64,000 bases of DNA, taken from Varanus komodoensis. Lineage: Eukaryota > Chordata > Lepidosauria > Squamata > Varanidae. The notes under the pieces were generated by a model. That model ran no database searches, was not told the origin of the DNA, and was given only the letters and a program-made list of their open reading frames with translations. The DNA is taken from the NCBI RefSeq assembly GCF_004798865.1, contig NW_025335468.1, positions 2,297,809 to 2,361,808 of the forward strand. The letters are read 5' to 3'. Positions 1-12,170 of this stretch are shown here, in pieces. The number at the start of each line of letters is the position of its first letter. The stretch's first letter is position 1. The translations under genes and the position numbers were made by a program.

Positions 1-3000
1 CTGGTTGTATTATTGTTTTGGAGCAGTAACTCCTCTTTTTGTTGGAGTTCAACTGAACTTTTGGTGCCTGTAACCAAGAAGCATTCAGTAAAAATCTTTT
101 AAACCTTTTAAGTGTGATCCCACTGAAGGAAGTACTGGAGCAGGGAGGGGTTGACTCTCCTCTTCTGCCAGACCTGGTGACAGATACGAATCGCATACGA
201 TAGAACTCAGCCTCCCAAACCACATCCCTTCACAAATCGCCTGCCCTTTGTCAGTTTTCCCTCCAGTGACCTATTCTCTCTTGTGCTGTCTCCTAAAGGG
301 AACATCTCCACTCCCAGGGAGGGCAGCTAATGACTTGCACACATTCCTAATCACTGGAAGCTCAGGCAGACCAGGAGTTCAGCTTCAGCCTCCCTTGCTT
401 TTAAATTGGGTGCTCCAATCAGATTGGTCGAAGCAGCAGTTGGGCCAGCCCACCTGGAGCTATATAGGAAGGCAGGCTTGTGAGAGAGCCAGCTCTTGGA
501 GCATGAAGAGTCTCAGTGGCGAAGCATCAGACAGCAACTAAGCTAAGCATTGGGTGCTTTCCTGCCTTTTGTGCATTCTCCCCTCCCCCAATTTTAAAAG
601 GCTTACTTGCTGCTTTAAGCTAAAAGATGCTGGCATTTTTAATATATTTGGCACAACTCCACTTGCTGTTGTCCTGCACCCCCTGCATATCCCAAAAGCT
701 TCTTTGAAGTTGAATTTCATCTTTGGGCTGAAAAAGGCACCCTGCCCATGATGTATAGTATAAGAATAGCCCACAGATGCAGGCAATGCCACCAAATGGT
801 CTTTTAGCCTCACTGGCTTTCTGGATTGGGATCCCATTATGCTAAAACACAACAGAAAAATACTGCTGGAATAAAAAATTAAGGAAAGATCCTTTCTCAC
901 TAGACTTCATTTCCGGAAAACTTAGCATCCTGGAATAAGCTCTGTTGATTTCATATTTGCTATTTGGGGACCTGAGATCACCTTGCCACCACTGCCCTCC
1001 CACATTTTGCATTGACGTCTCCGTGTAAATATTATGTGTGTTCATAGTCTTGCAGCAACTTCCTTTCCTGCTTGTTGGGTCTTCCAAACAACGGCAGAGC
1101 TTCATTCCCACTGCCGCCATGGTCAGAGGTGGGTTCAGCACTGTCTCCCCACCTGTTTCCTCAGAGCCACAGAAGGGCACAGTTCAGGACAAAGGGTAGT
1201 CTTTTTCCCCAAATGCCAATATGCATCCAAAGGTCACTTCAGAAAACCACCTCCTTACACATCCCTCTCCTCTCCAGTCTTTGTACAAGGAGCCAGCTGG
1301 GTCCTGGCCTTGGCTTCATTCTCCTGGCCATTCTTGGCTTAAAATAACACCATGCTCCAAATACTCCCCTCCTCAGAGTCACCATTGGGTTAGGACGTGA
1401 GAAGAATGGTCTTATGTCAGTTCTCTTTTTCCACCATCCAGTTGAGAATCAGGTTGATGTGGCATTTGGGGAGGATGGGAGGAGGTGTGCAGGCAGCTGC
1501 AGTGACTTGTCTGCCTTCCTTTCTTCTGAGGAGTTTAATGCAACTTTGCAAAATAAGCCTACAAACTTGATTTGCCCACTAAAAGGTTTACTAGCTGTAT
1601 GCATTATAGCAACTGAAAAAGGAAAGGCATTTTGGTAAGTTCCTTGCCTGAAGGCTACACTTTCTGGACAGAGGCATTCAGGTTATTGCATTCTACCATG
1701 CCCTTGCCAGGGAGCACAGCTAAGATATACCCTTGTGTGGTTTCTGTAGAGTTTAGCCTGAGGCCAGAACTGCCTTTTCTTCATACTGAGAGTCTTAGCT
1801 TCCTGCTATTTCTTTAGGCTTCTTCTGCTACACATGCATTTGACAAATGCTGTATGTTACTGTATGCTATGCTATGGCTAAAGGTGCAGCCCAATGCATA
1901 TTTAGTCAGGAAAACATTATCTCAGAATGTTCCAGCCAGCATAATTGGCTGGGGCATGCTGAAAGTTTTAGGACTTTTTCTGTTTAAAAATGCATAGGAT
2001 TGCATCTCATATTTCTCAGATACCTGATAGACAAAGTCTCCATAGGCATAGTACAGATTAAAGGCACAATAAAAAATACAAACCACAGACACTTAAAATT
2101 GGCACAAATAAATTAAAATTCAGCAGTGATATTCCAGCATGCTATCATAAAATGCACCTTGGATTACAAAAAGCCAGAAGAGCCATGAGGAACAGGAGGT
2201 GAAAACCTCACCACAGGCACTAAAATGCACACCTTAAGCCTGAGGAAATGAAAGGTCTTCACTTGACACCCAAAAGGCAGTCATGCCAAGCCAGGAGAGT
2301 GTTCCAAAGCTGCAAGGGGGAAGGGGTGGGAAGCAGGGAAAGTGCGAAAATTCCCTGTTTTGGAGCCACTTATTTCTCACTGAGGGGTGCACAGGGGCCA
2401 CTTCAGTGCCATTTCCACACTATAACAGAGTCATTTTTATATCAGTTTAGCTGTCATGGCTTCCTCCAAAGAATCCTGGGATATAATTTGCTAATGATAC
2501 TGAGACTACTTTATTAGAGATCCCTACTCATTCTTCCAAGCGCTTCTCCTCCTAGAGTTCCCTAACAAAGAAAGAAAATCAATTAAGAGCAGACCAGGTT
2601 TGTGGCATTTCCTAGTGCACAGATATTTTGATTATCAATGTGGCTTTCTCTATTCTTCTCCCCATCTTTGTAACTACTTCCCTAGGACCATCCATCTTTA
2701 GCTCCCCCCACAAAAGTGCCCCTATGTTGACATCCCTTTATACCACCCCACTGGAGGTTAAAAAGCCTGGTGATCCCCCTGTCCCACCCAGCTCAGCTGA
2801 TGTCCTGATGACTTGCACAGCCCCAGCACTCAGAACTGTGTGCCTGGCGTTAGGGAACAGAGCCGTACAGTCTGCAACTCTGGGAGTGAGAATGCACCAG
2901 CAACTGGTGCGCTGCAGTTGTCAGGCTTCTCTGAAAATGAGGCTCCAGGACAGGTTGAATAAGGATGGTCATGTTTTCTTTGAAGGAGAGGAGGCGGAAG

Positions 3001-5365
3001 AAGCAAGTTTTCCATATAACTGCAGAGCGTTTACTGACTGGCAAGTATGTCAAAATGGCCTGCAGGAAATGGTAAAAGAGAGATGCAACGTTTATAATGT
3101 GATGGGCCAGGTGGGAGGGCCTCTCGCCACATTCACTTCCATGTGGGGTTGCACTGGGAAAAGGGAGGAGCAATTCTTCAAGTTTATAGTGGAAACCGGC
3201 TTTTGATATTGGTTTAAATTTATGAGATTAGGAATTTACTTCTCTTTCCCTAGCAAATTTTGTGTTATTCTTTACTGAGCACCATTTTGGTGCTCTGTGT
3301 TTGCCCCATATGTATAGTTCTGCCTTATTACAAAGCTCCTGGAAAGGGTTATGCCCTTTACTCATCTTTTCCCAGTCTTGGATCTCCAGGCAATGTTGGA
3401 CTAGAACTCCCAGCATTCCTGACAGTTATCCATGTTGAGTGGGAATGATGGGAGTAATAGCCTAACACACTGAAGGGGGGACACAAGGACTGAAGAGGCA
3501 ATTTTCTTCTCAGGTTAACATCTTGCTGCTTAATAGATAGGAAAGCATAAGGCAGGACAGGTCAGGGCACTTGAGTGCACATGAAAACCAAAGATTTGTG
3601 CTTGAATAATAGAAACTGAAATGCCTGATGTTTTTGTGTACTCTTTCAGGAATATGACAAATTGTGTTATTTGTGTTTGTGTAATAACCTATTATTGGAG
3701 GAAATTGAATTTAAAGCAATCAAGATGGGAAATGCCATAATCATGCTGCTTCAGAAAAAAAACAACAAATTGACCCTTCTGGAAGCACTCCATGGGGAAT
3801 CCTAACTGCAAAAATCCAATCAAAGGAAGAGGTTATAATAAAATGAGACTACTGCACCATTAACAAAGAAAAGGGAAAACCAGGATAGGAAGTAGGCAGA
3901 GAGTGGGAGATGCTTTCTTTATCGTTTACCAGGGACATGTGTTTCTATGAATGGCTAGGTTGCTGTGTTGTGCCACTTTTTCCTGCCTGGTCAAGGTAAT
4001 GGAAAGTAACTAAAATTTAGCAGAAAATGTTATAGTCCTCATGCCATTTCAGTGCAATTTCAGTTTCGAGCATTTGTCTGCCATAGGGAGCTGACAATTG
4101 TTAAAACTAGGGTGCCTTGCCATCCAGTCACAACCATTGCCTTTGCTCCCAACCCCAGGAGGATTGGTGGGATCGTGATACCATGCAAAGCTTCAGAAGT
4201 AGAGAAGCAACTGCGTGGCCCAGCAGATTAAAGCCTGTCTCTTCCTCTTGCCTGTCTGGTGGGGTTGCTGCTCTAGCATGGTCTGCAACAAGGCTTGCCC
4301 AACACTGAACGTTCCTGCACTGCCCGTTACTAGTATCAGCCTCTGGCTGATGTGCAGGTAAGGGCCTGGACAGCAGCAGGGGCTGGAAATCCCACCTAGC
4401 TGCAGTAGCCTGCACAAGCACAGGGGTGGAACTGGGTGGAAATATTACCTTTTTTGCCAACATTTCAAGGTGCATAAAAAGAATTAAAAGGTGGGTGTTT
4501 TGATGAATGTTTCTGTGTGCAAGAAAAGAAAAAAGAGGGATGCTGCTGTAAACAAAGAGGCTTGCAGTAACCAGTGTCAAGGGGAGTGAAGTTCCTTACC
4601 TCTGGGTGAATAGCCGGCTTCAGTGATCATCCTGAAAATAAAAAGGTGCTGAGGGATGCTGCTGAAAGCCAGAATGGGACCACAGCAGCTCAAAAGCTGG
4701 AGTGGGGGGTGGCTGGAGAGGTGGCTGTGGCGATTCCCATTTGAAAAAAGGAAGGGAAGCTGTAGGGAAAGAGGTATGTGGTATCCCATGAGAGAACTGA
4801 GGAGAGAGGAGAAGTCTACCCACAATGACCCTGATCATCTGGAAGGCACGTAATGGGGCCTGAGTGATTAACTCCCACTGTGCCACAATGTGAATTAACA
4901 TGCCACCTGAACCTGTCCAATGTACTTTTTCATTGGATTGAGAAGTAGGACAGCAATTGAAATTTAGTTTTGATCCATGCATTGTAAGAAGTAATGTGTG
5001 CTCATGTGGACTGACAGTACTGGAGATGCCGGTCGGGCAATTCTGTATGTTTCCCTTGGAAAGGACTTCACATGTTTTGAATGCAAACAAAGAATATTTT
5101 GGGTTTTAGGCCTCCTCCTCCTTTTCTAGTTATGATCTGCATTTCTGCAGGCTGTGGGCAAGAGTGAAGAGCACCAGCTGAGCTGCCTTCTTATTTACTT
5201 TGCATGTGCTTCAGTCATTGCTTTCTTGGCTAAACATGACACAGACTGAGGAGCTGGACTAGAGAGTCCCTGTAAATTTTCCATTCCTCCTTTTCTTGGC
5301 AGTTAAAGAATTATCACTCCTAGAGCGCACATAGTAAATAGAAGACATAAGAAACAAGGAACTAC
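1..5365. other. Non-coding stretch, no gene recognised
   Basis: No open frame here shows a recognisable domain, codon bias or splice framework. The longest, 192 codons at 2628-3206 on the plus strand, has no family motif and I take it as chance. The sequence is mixed AT-rich DNA without long tandem repeats. Nothing here supports an RNA gene or a promoter. Confidence 0.6.
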
Positions 5366-5498
5366 TGTTCTGTCTCTGTGGCTCACACATGGGCTTTGCA
5401 CCTGTACAGAGCCTGTTGTTGGCACAAAGCCCATATGTGTGAATGCACAGATGACCGCTCGAAGAATGGCACTTACAGGTAAGCAGCCTGCCTTTTTA
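5366..5498 (+). mobile_element. Miniature DIRS derivative (left end joined to right end)
   Basis: About 130 bp. The left part (about 5366-5413) resembles the left terminus of the DIRS element at 6347: a CTCTGTG word, then CACACAT-GGG, then a TGC-CCTG-CAG-GCCT series. The right part (about 5414-5498) resembles that element's right terminus: CCCATATGTGTG, ATGCACAGATG, CTCGAAGAA and ACAGGTAAGC in the same order. The two parts form an imperfect inverted repeat, 5384-5398 against 5424-5441. No coding DNA lies between them. I infer a non-autonomous or end-to-end collapsed copy of a related DIRS family. It is a fossil and clearly more diverged than the large copy. Confidence 0.7.
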
Positions 5499-6346
5499 TA
5501 GAGGGAAGCATCAAATGCATCTGTGCTTAATTTCTTCCTTTCAGTTTTTTTTTTTTAAAGGGAAGTAATTTTTGCACATTGTATCCTACGCTTTTGCAAG
5601 GATGACAATTCCAGCTGCTAGGATGATGGTCATATCCATCTAAACTCCTATTGGGTTGGATCCAGACTTACTCAAGACTATCTTGTCCCATTATTTCAGT
5701 GGGTTTACTCTAAATGTGGCTGATTTTGGATCCAACACAGCAACTTAAGTTCCTTGCATTTAATGTAAACCAGAATCAGCCATAACGACAGCAATCTCTT
5801 GATCTAAATTTTCTGTGGGTTTACTTCATAGGTAATCCTTTTGATTTGTATTGCATACAGTTAGTTTTAAAATATAAGGATATAAGTTTAGAGATTGATC
5901 GGCATAATTGTAATGTTTCATGTATTTGCCATGTTATATATTCCCTTTCTGTCAATATGCTCAAAGGTGGTTGACAGTCCAAAAAATGGCTTACATTGTA
6001 TTAGAACTAGATTGAAAGGTTGCATATCTGTGTCCCAGCACTAGTGACAATGATGTTGTGCTAGTGTAAACAGACATTTGCACAACATAAGTAGCACTTG
6101 CTAGGCCAATGGGGGAAAGTAGCAATTAACCCTATCAAGCAGTAGGTATGTTGCACATGCTGGCTTAAACTATCACATTATCACTAGTGCTAGTACTGGA
6201 ACAGAGCTGGGCACTACCCCCAGCCAAGAGGACAAGGAAAAACAAAGAAAACAAGGGTATATAGGGACAAGTTGTTGCATAGTGTTACACTGCATACATA
6301 TATGGCATGCCATATGCCAATATACACCAGTTCCTGGATCCTGTTG
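5499..6346. other. Spacer between the DIRS miniature and the DIRS element
   Basis: No gene seen. It contains a poly-T run near 5547 and a tiny inverted-end element at 5655-5736. A stretch around 5930-6000 vaguely resembles a decayed LINE 3' tail, too weakly to name. Confidence 0.5.
5655..5736. repeat. 82-bp element with perfect 10-bp inverted ends
   Basis: The segment opens with GTTGGATCCA and closes with its exact reverse complement TGGATCCAAC. The interior holds words such as TTACTC and CCCATTATTTCAGTGGG, which resemble a short repeat scattered through squamate genomes (from memory, not checked). It is too short to code. It may be a miniature inverted-repeat element; no clear target duplication is seen. 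Confidence 0.35.
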
Positions 6347-6370
6347 TTCTTTGTTGTGGCCTCTGTGCAT

Positions 6371-6507
6371 CACACATATGGGTGCTGCGCCTGCGCAGTG
6401 CCTAGGCCGGAAAGATTGAAAGCTAACGGTTTTGGTGGGAAAACTCCGCTCCCCTTCCCCTCGGTAGTATATATAGAGCTGAGTGTCCACCATTTTCTCC
6501 AGTCTTT
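6371..6507 (+). repeat. DIRS left inverted terminal repeat
   Basis: About 137 bp whose reverse complement recurs at 12034-12170 with about nine mismatches. It contains the words CCTAGGCCGGAAAG and GCTAACGGTTTTGG and a TATA-like GTATATATAG at about 6467-6476. Transcription of the element probably begins near here (inference). The start is placed where similarity to the opposite repeat begins; about 24 further bases outside it belong to the element because they are mirrored in the internal complementary region. Confidence 0.88.
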
Positions 6508-6719
6508 TGCAACCACCGTTCACTGTGCCTCGTGCCTGTTCGTCTCTCGCTTGACTCAGTATTGTTTATTACTTACCGTTTATCTTATTACTCTTATTCC
6601 AAGTTCTTATTCCCTCCTTCCAGTTTATATCTTCTTTTTCTCTTTACTTGTTCCTAAAAAAAAAAACAAAACCAAAAATATATTACTTTTCCCTCTTTTC
6701 TATTTCTTCCTTTTCTGCG

Positions 6720-8500
6720 ATGGCGCAGCGAGCGGCCTTCCGCAAATGTGCGGAATGTGGGTCCAAAATGTCTCCGGCGGACCCACATGACTTGTGCCTC
6801 CTTTGCCTCGGCGAGGTGCACAGGACTGATAAATACCGTCATTGCCTTGCTTTCACTAAGCAAGTGCAAAAGAATAGGGAGAACTGGCTGCGCAAACTCC
6901 TTTGGGATCAAGCGCTGATGCAATCCGATCAGCCTGCAAGAAAACCCAGGCCAGCGCATGCTCCATCTGCTAAGCGCTAGGCCTCAGCCTCGTCCGAGCC
7001 GGTTCAACGCCCAGCCTCTGCTGCGGGCATGTCTGGGCAACGCCCTTCACTCACGCCGCCTGTGCCGCAGCCACAACCATCCGACGGTGGAAATTCCCTC
7101 CCAGGGGCTCAGTTACCTCTCCCCCCCCCCCATAAACAATGGGAAAAGAGGAAGCACGGGGGATTGGATCAATCTTCGGCTCACAAAAAGGCGAAGAAAG
7201 ATAAGGCTGCAAAACCGCTTCATAAGAAGAGGCATCAGGATTTGGGTTCGACAGCCCCATCGATCCCGACGGCAGCCTCGGTACCAACGCCATCGGTACC
7301 GATGCTTCAGGCAGCGATGCAGGTTACTCCTCCGGGGTCACCGATGCAATCTGCTCCTCAACAGGGCATGCCTATTTCACTGCCCGAAGAGCAGCATTGT
7401 GAGTCGATGTCCGATGGGGAGGTTCAGGATTCTCCTCCAAGGACCCGGTGCCCAACTCCTATGCCTATGGCGAGACCTAGAGACTGATCTCCATCACCAC
7501 CACCTCAGCCCCAAATGGACGAGAGGTGGGAAGAAGGATGGTTCCGACCCTACTATGACTACCCCAGGGGTTGGGAGGACTACCATTCTTTTGGATTTCG
7601 TCCTCACCCGCGGGATCGCTCTTCACCTTCCGTTCATGAGGATCTGCTGTCTACTTCCCGGCATTTAGAACCTGAGCGTCCCACTTCTCCAGGGACCTCC
7701 TCATTGGAACCATACCATCCCAGACCCGACTCAGACTCGGATGCCGACTCTACCTCCCCAGATGGCATGATTACATCGCAAGGTCCGTCATTGCCTGAAG
7801 AACCCCACATTTCATTCGGGAAGCTTATGTCTAGACTTGTTCGGTTGCTCGAGAGCGAGGTGCAACATCAGCCAGATCCGAGCACCGACAAGTTCTACAA
7901 CATTGTCCGGGGAGAACAATCACCAGCAATCGTCTTGCCACTTATTACAACTCTGCGGCAGGCAATGATGCAACCCTGGGACTTGCCTTCTCAAACTCAA
8001 CCTACGGTGAGACAATACGAGTCCATGTATTGGGTCCGAGAGAGCGACATCCCCTTTCTGTTTCACCACCCTAAGCCAAACTCTGTGGTGGTCGAATCAT
8101 CTCAGGGCAGGAAAGCTAGAGGCCAGACCACCCTCAGAGATCAGGAGGGGTGCAAGATTGATACCCTGGCGCGCAAGGTCTATGCGGCTGCAGGACTCAG
8201 GCTTCGAATGTCCAACTATGAAGCCACCCTTGCTAGGTATCAATTCTTTATTATGCAGAGGCTGAATAATATCGGCGCTCCCCTGCCTGAGCAACAAAGG
8301 GACCTTGCTAGAACTTTCATTAAAGAGGGGATGTAAGTCGCTATTCAACAGTTATCCACAGCACGCCACCATGTGGTTACAGACTCGAGAGCGCTTGTGG
8401 GGGCTGTCTCACTGAGAAGGCATGCCTGGTTGTGAAACTGCAACTTCCCTGATGAAATTAAGCAGCGAATAGAGGAAATAAATGCCTTTTGACGGCTCCA
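6720..8500 (+). pseudogene. DIRS gag-like region (fossil)
   Basis: The first part encodes a cysteine-rich segment reading FRKCAECGSKM followed by CLLCLGEVH, i.e. paired C-x2-C motifs that could bind zinc, near the presumed start codon at 6720. Downstream comes a low-complexity part rich in Pro, Ser and Gln, then a more structured part (about 7515-8340) with RQYESMYWVRESD and LRMSNYEATLARYQFF. In vertebrate DIRS elements the first ORF holds a gag-like structural protein of this general plan; assigning it here rests on position and composition. It lies directly upstream of the reverse transcriptase region. It is decayed. Confidence 0.65.
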
Positions 8501-8879
8501 GGGTTTTTCACTCCCGCACCGATCACAAGTTACAATCAATCCATGAATCCCAGATGATGGCTAGACACATGGAACTGCCCGGACAAAACAAACGTAAGTA
8601 GTCATGGTCACGCCCATCCTACCACTATCAGCCACCACAGCGACAGTACCAGAGGCCACAACGCAGAAGGCAACAACCTCATCAGCGTTTTCCACAAAAT
8701 CGTCGGCGTTTCGATACCGAAAAGCGTCAACGCTGATGGGACATGCAAACCTCTCCTCCACCTCCATACCCACCCTTCCCCCTCCCTTTTGGGGAACAAA
8801 TGCAAGGCCAACTCCCCATTTGGGAGTCCATTACATCTGATCGGTGGGTCCTTTCAATTATCCAGCTCAGATACAGAGT

Positions 8880-9600
8880 AGAATTCGATACCGTTCCTCC
8901 ATCGAGCCCGATTCGATTTACACCGCGCTCCCCGGTGTTACTGAGTGAAGTGTGACAACTGCTTCATAAGGGAGCAATTCGATGGGTTTCCAGTTCTGAG
9001 GGACTGCACGGATTCTACTCTAGATATTTTACGGTTTCGAAATGAGACGGTGGTCTTCATCCGATCTTGGACCTCCGGAATATCAACAAATTTATCAAAC
9101 CAAAGAAATTTTGGATGACTACCCTCCAAAATATTCTTCCGCTGCTAAGGAGAGAGGATTGGTTCGCCTCCCTTGACTTAAAGGATGCTTATTTCCGTAT
9201 TTCAATTCACCAGAGTCATAGTATGCGTCTTCTGCGTTTCACTATCGGAACTGACATTTACGAGTTTAATGTCCTTCCGTTTGGCTTGGCCATGGCTCCG
9301 AGGTTCTTCACGAAATGTATGGCTCCAGTCTGTGCTCATCTTCGACTTCACGGCATCCAAGTCTACCCTTACCTGGATGACTGGCTTATAGTGTCACAGA
9401 CCCGTGAAACCCTACTGTCAGCTGTTCATGCTGTTTGTACATTATTGGACAACCTTGGACTTTGTATTAACAGTGAAAAATCATCCCTTGTTCCTACACA
9501 GGTGATAGACTTCATCAGAGCTTGTCTCGATTCTACGGTGGCGAGGGCTTTCCTCCCCCAAGCTCGTCAAGACAGCCTCCGTGCCTGCATCTCTTGAATT
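8880..9600 (+). pseudogene. DIRS reverse transcriptase region (fossil)
   Basis: The translated segment shows reverse transcriptase landmarks in order: FASLDLKDAYFRISIH (palm motif A, 9160s-9210s), LPFGLAMAPRFFTKCM (motif B), and YLDDWLIVS at about 9370-9400, the metal-binding motif C in its YLDD form. YLDD and the SLDLKDAYF block are typical of DIRS and LTR retroelements rather than of the LINEs elsewhere in this window, which carry YADD or FADD. It follows the gag-like region and precedes RNase H in the usual DIRS order. The region is a fossil. Confidence 0.88.
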
Positions 9601-9639
9601 CGACGAGACTGCATAGTCACAGCGCTTTCCATACAAAGA

Positions 9640-10560
9640 CTTTTGGGTCACATGGCAGCCACAGTCGCCATTGTCCCACATGCCAGGTTGAAGTTTCGTC
9701 CACTTCAACTCTGGTTCAACAAACACTTTCGTCCACAAAGAGATTCACCGAACAAACTTCTTTGTGTACCCTGCGCTGTTTCGCAGATATTGACTTGGTG
9801 GGTATCTCCACCCAATCTGAATGTGGGGACCCTGTTCATTACCCCTCACCCAACGAGGACTCTATACACTGACGCTTCATTGGTCGGGTGGGGCGCAGTA
9901 TGCGCAGAGCTTCGATCCCAAGGCATGTGGAACCACCAGGAATCTCTGAGCCTCATAAATTACCTCGAGTTGTTAGCGATTTTCAAAGCGCTACGGTCCT
10001 TCGAAACTGTTCTTCACCAACAAGTGATACAGCTCACATCAGATAGCATAGTGGCGGTATTCTATATCAACAAACAGGGCGGCACAAAATCCACCGCCCT
10101 GGCCCACCTGTCCATGGACATTTGGGAGTGGTGTATCCCGAGAGGCATAACCCTTTCGGCGGTCCATCTGGCCGGGACCGACAACGAGGAGGCAGACTCC
10201 TTGAGCAGACATATGTCGATCACCCACGAATGGGAACTAAACCACCAAGTATTCCAACTGTGGGGACATTCGGACATAGATCTTTTTGCCACCCACAGAA
10301 ACAAGGTGTGCAAAAGGTTCTGTTCCAGGGCGGGAATAGGACCAGGATCGATGGGAGATGCCCTTATGAATACATGGACAAATCTCAGGTTCTGCGCATT
10401 CCCACCTAGTCCTCTGCTGACCAAAGTTGTCTCGAAGATCGTGCAAGACGATGCCACGGGAATACTCATAGCACCTTGGTGGCCTCATCAAGCGTGGTTC
10501 TCCACTCCTTCGAATCTCGAAGGGCAATTTCCTTTGCCTTCCGCTCACACAAGATTTGCT
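9640..10560 (+). pseudogene. DIRS RNase H region (fossil)
   Basis: RNase H motifs appear in order: LYTDASLVGWGAV (first catalytic Asp) at about 9860, LELLAIFKAL (catalytic Glu) at about 9970, SDSIVAVFYINKQGG (Asp) at about 10040, and GTDNEEADSLSR (final Asp) at about 10180. A conserved DIRS-type linker follows, with DLFATHRNKVC and WWPHQAWF. This enzyme degrades the RNA strand during reverse transcription. The region lies between reverse transcriptase and recombinase, as in other DIRS elements. Confidence 0.85.
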
Positions 10561-10739
10561 AACTCAACAGAACGGGGCTGTCCATCACCCGGACCTGTCG
10601 TCATTGAACCTCACTGCGTGGAGGGTTCATTGACTCAAGGGACTGTTTCGGAACAGAGATCTACTAGATCACTAGGTACCTCAATTCATGATCGGTCGGA
10701 CCCCCTCACTGACTCGGTACGGACGGGAATATTGTCGGG

Positions 10740-11731
10740 ACCGAACTCTTTGGATCTGGAGGTTGTAAGGATTCTCGAGTCTGCACTAAGACACTCCACC
10801 CGAAAGTCCTACGTGGCGAAGTGGCGTCGTTTTTCATCCTTCATGCAATCTAGCTCATTTAACCCGCTTATGGCGTCGACTGAGAACATTCTTCAGTTTT
10901 TGCTGTGCTTGCATCGCTCGGGACTGAAACCCTCCTCAATTAAGGTTTATGCAGCTGCAGTTTCACATTATCGTGGTGTAGTACAAGGGCTGTCGGTGTT
11001 TCCACAGCCACTTATTCAGAAATTTCTGAAAGGCCTGCCGACGTGAAGTCTCTCGGTTGTCCTGCAGGTGCTTACAAAACCACCGTTCGAACTGTTAGCC
11101 ACTGTCGATTTATGCCTTGTTTCATGGAAAACGGCTTTTTTAGTTGCAGTTAACTTCAGCTCATAGAGCCAGTGAACTTTGTGCTTTTCAAATCGATCCA
11201 CCTTATTTAAACTTTCATAAGGAAAAGGTGGTCCTGAGGATGGACCCTACTTTTTTGCCTAAAGTTGTCACACCGTTTCACCTGAACCAAGAAATTGTGT
11301 TGCCTGCCTTTTTCATGTCGCCGTCGAACCCGGTCGAGAGGTCCTTGCACGCCTTAGATGTTAGATGATGCCTGGCTTTTTATAGATTGCACACCGAATC
11401 TGTTTGATGTTCCAATAGGCTTTTTGTAAAGTATTCTGAGCAAGACCAAGGATCGCCTGTTTCGTCTCAGAGGCTGTTGAAATGGATCGTTCAAACCATT
11501 TCGTTGGCGTACCAACTCTCAAAGCTGGACTTACCTGTCGTTCCAAGGGGCCATTCCACTAGAGCGGTTTCAGCTTCCTCCGCGTTCGCTGCAGGTGTCC
11601 CGATCCAGGATGTCTGTAAGGCAGCAACTTGGGCTACGCCTTGTACTTTCGCAAAGCACTATCGCCTTGATGTGCATGCCAGAAGAGACTGTTCATTTGG
11701 AAAGGCTGTTCTCTCAGCCGTTCTTCAATAG
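10740..11731 (+). pseudogene. DIRS tyrosine recombinase region (fossil)
   Basis: An N-terminal helical, SAM-like segment with STRKSYVAKWRRF and SSIKVYAAAVSHYRG (about 10790-10990) is followed by catalytic-domain landmarks: HRASELC near 11160 (first Arg box), RGHSTRAVSAS near 11550 (H-x-x-R box) and FAKHYRLDV near 11650 (the Tyr nucleophile). This fold replaces the DDE integrase of LTR elements and the endonuclease of LINEs, and places the element in the DIRS order. The segment ends just before the internal complementary region. It is a fossil. Confidence 0.87.
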
Positions 11732-11769
11732 CAACACCTCCCGCCACTGTTTCTGGTAGGCTTGCTATT

Positions 11770-11866
11770 CACCCATATGTGTGATGCACAGAGGCCACGA
11801 CGAAGAAAAGCAGGTTGCTTACCTGTAACTGATGTTCTTCGAGTGGTCATCTGTGCAGTCACACAA
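11770..11866. repeat. DIRS internal complementary region
   Basis: The first part, to about 11803, is the reverse complement of the leftmost end of the element (about 6347-6385). The second part, from about 11800, is the reverse complement of its rightmost end (about 12150-12227), including the CGAAGAACATCAGTTACAGG block. Together they are complementary to the junction expected if the two ends were joined in a circle. In DIRS1-group models this region templates the circular intermediate. Confidence 0.85.
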
Positions 11867-12033
11867 CTCATCCGCCGGCCTCGTTTGGTGTTGGTGAGTG
11901 GTTTCGTTGTCGGTACCGTACAATACTGCTTCGGTACCTCATATGTGTAACATTGGTACTGAAAGGGATTGTGTTGGTACATCCTAGGTTGTTATGCTGT
12001 CTTCCTCCATGAGGTGGCAAACGTACGGTCTCC

Positions 12034-12170
12034 AAAGACTGGAGAAAATGGCGGACATTCCGCTCTATATATACTACCGAGGGGAGGGAGAGCAGGGTTT
12101 TCCCGCCAAAACCGTTAGCTTTCAATCTTTCCGGCCTAGGCACTGCGCAGGCACAGCACCCATATGTGTG
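12034..12170 (-). repeat. DIRS right inverted terminal repeat
   Basis: Reverse complement of 6371-6507, with about nine mismatches by eye. The element continues about 57 bases beyond it to roughly 12227; that extension is mirrored in the internal complementary region and carries the CAGGTAAGC word at about 12205-12213. Confidence 0.88.

Noticed and set aside
1414-1638. Possible exon ending at GGTAAGT near 1634
   Set aside because: The donor is good, but the upstream acceptor is poor and the 74 codons show no recognisable content.
2628-3206. 192-codon plus-strand open frame
   Set aside because: No recognisable domain, no splice framework and no codon bias visible by eye; length is within chance for 64 kb in six frames.
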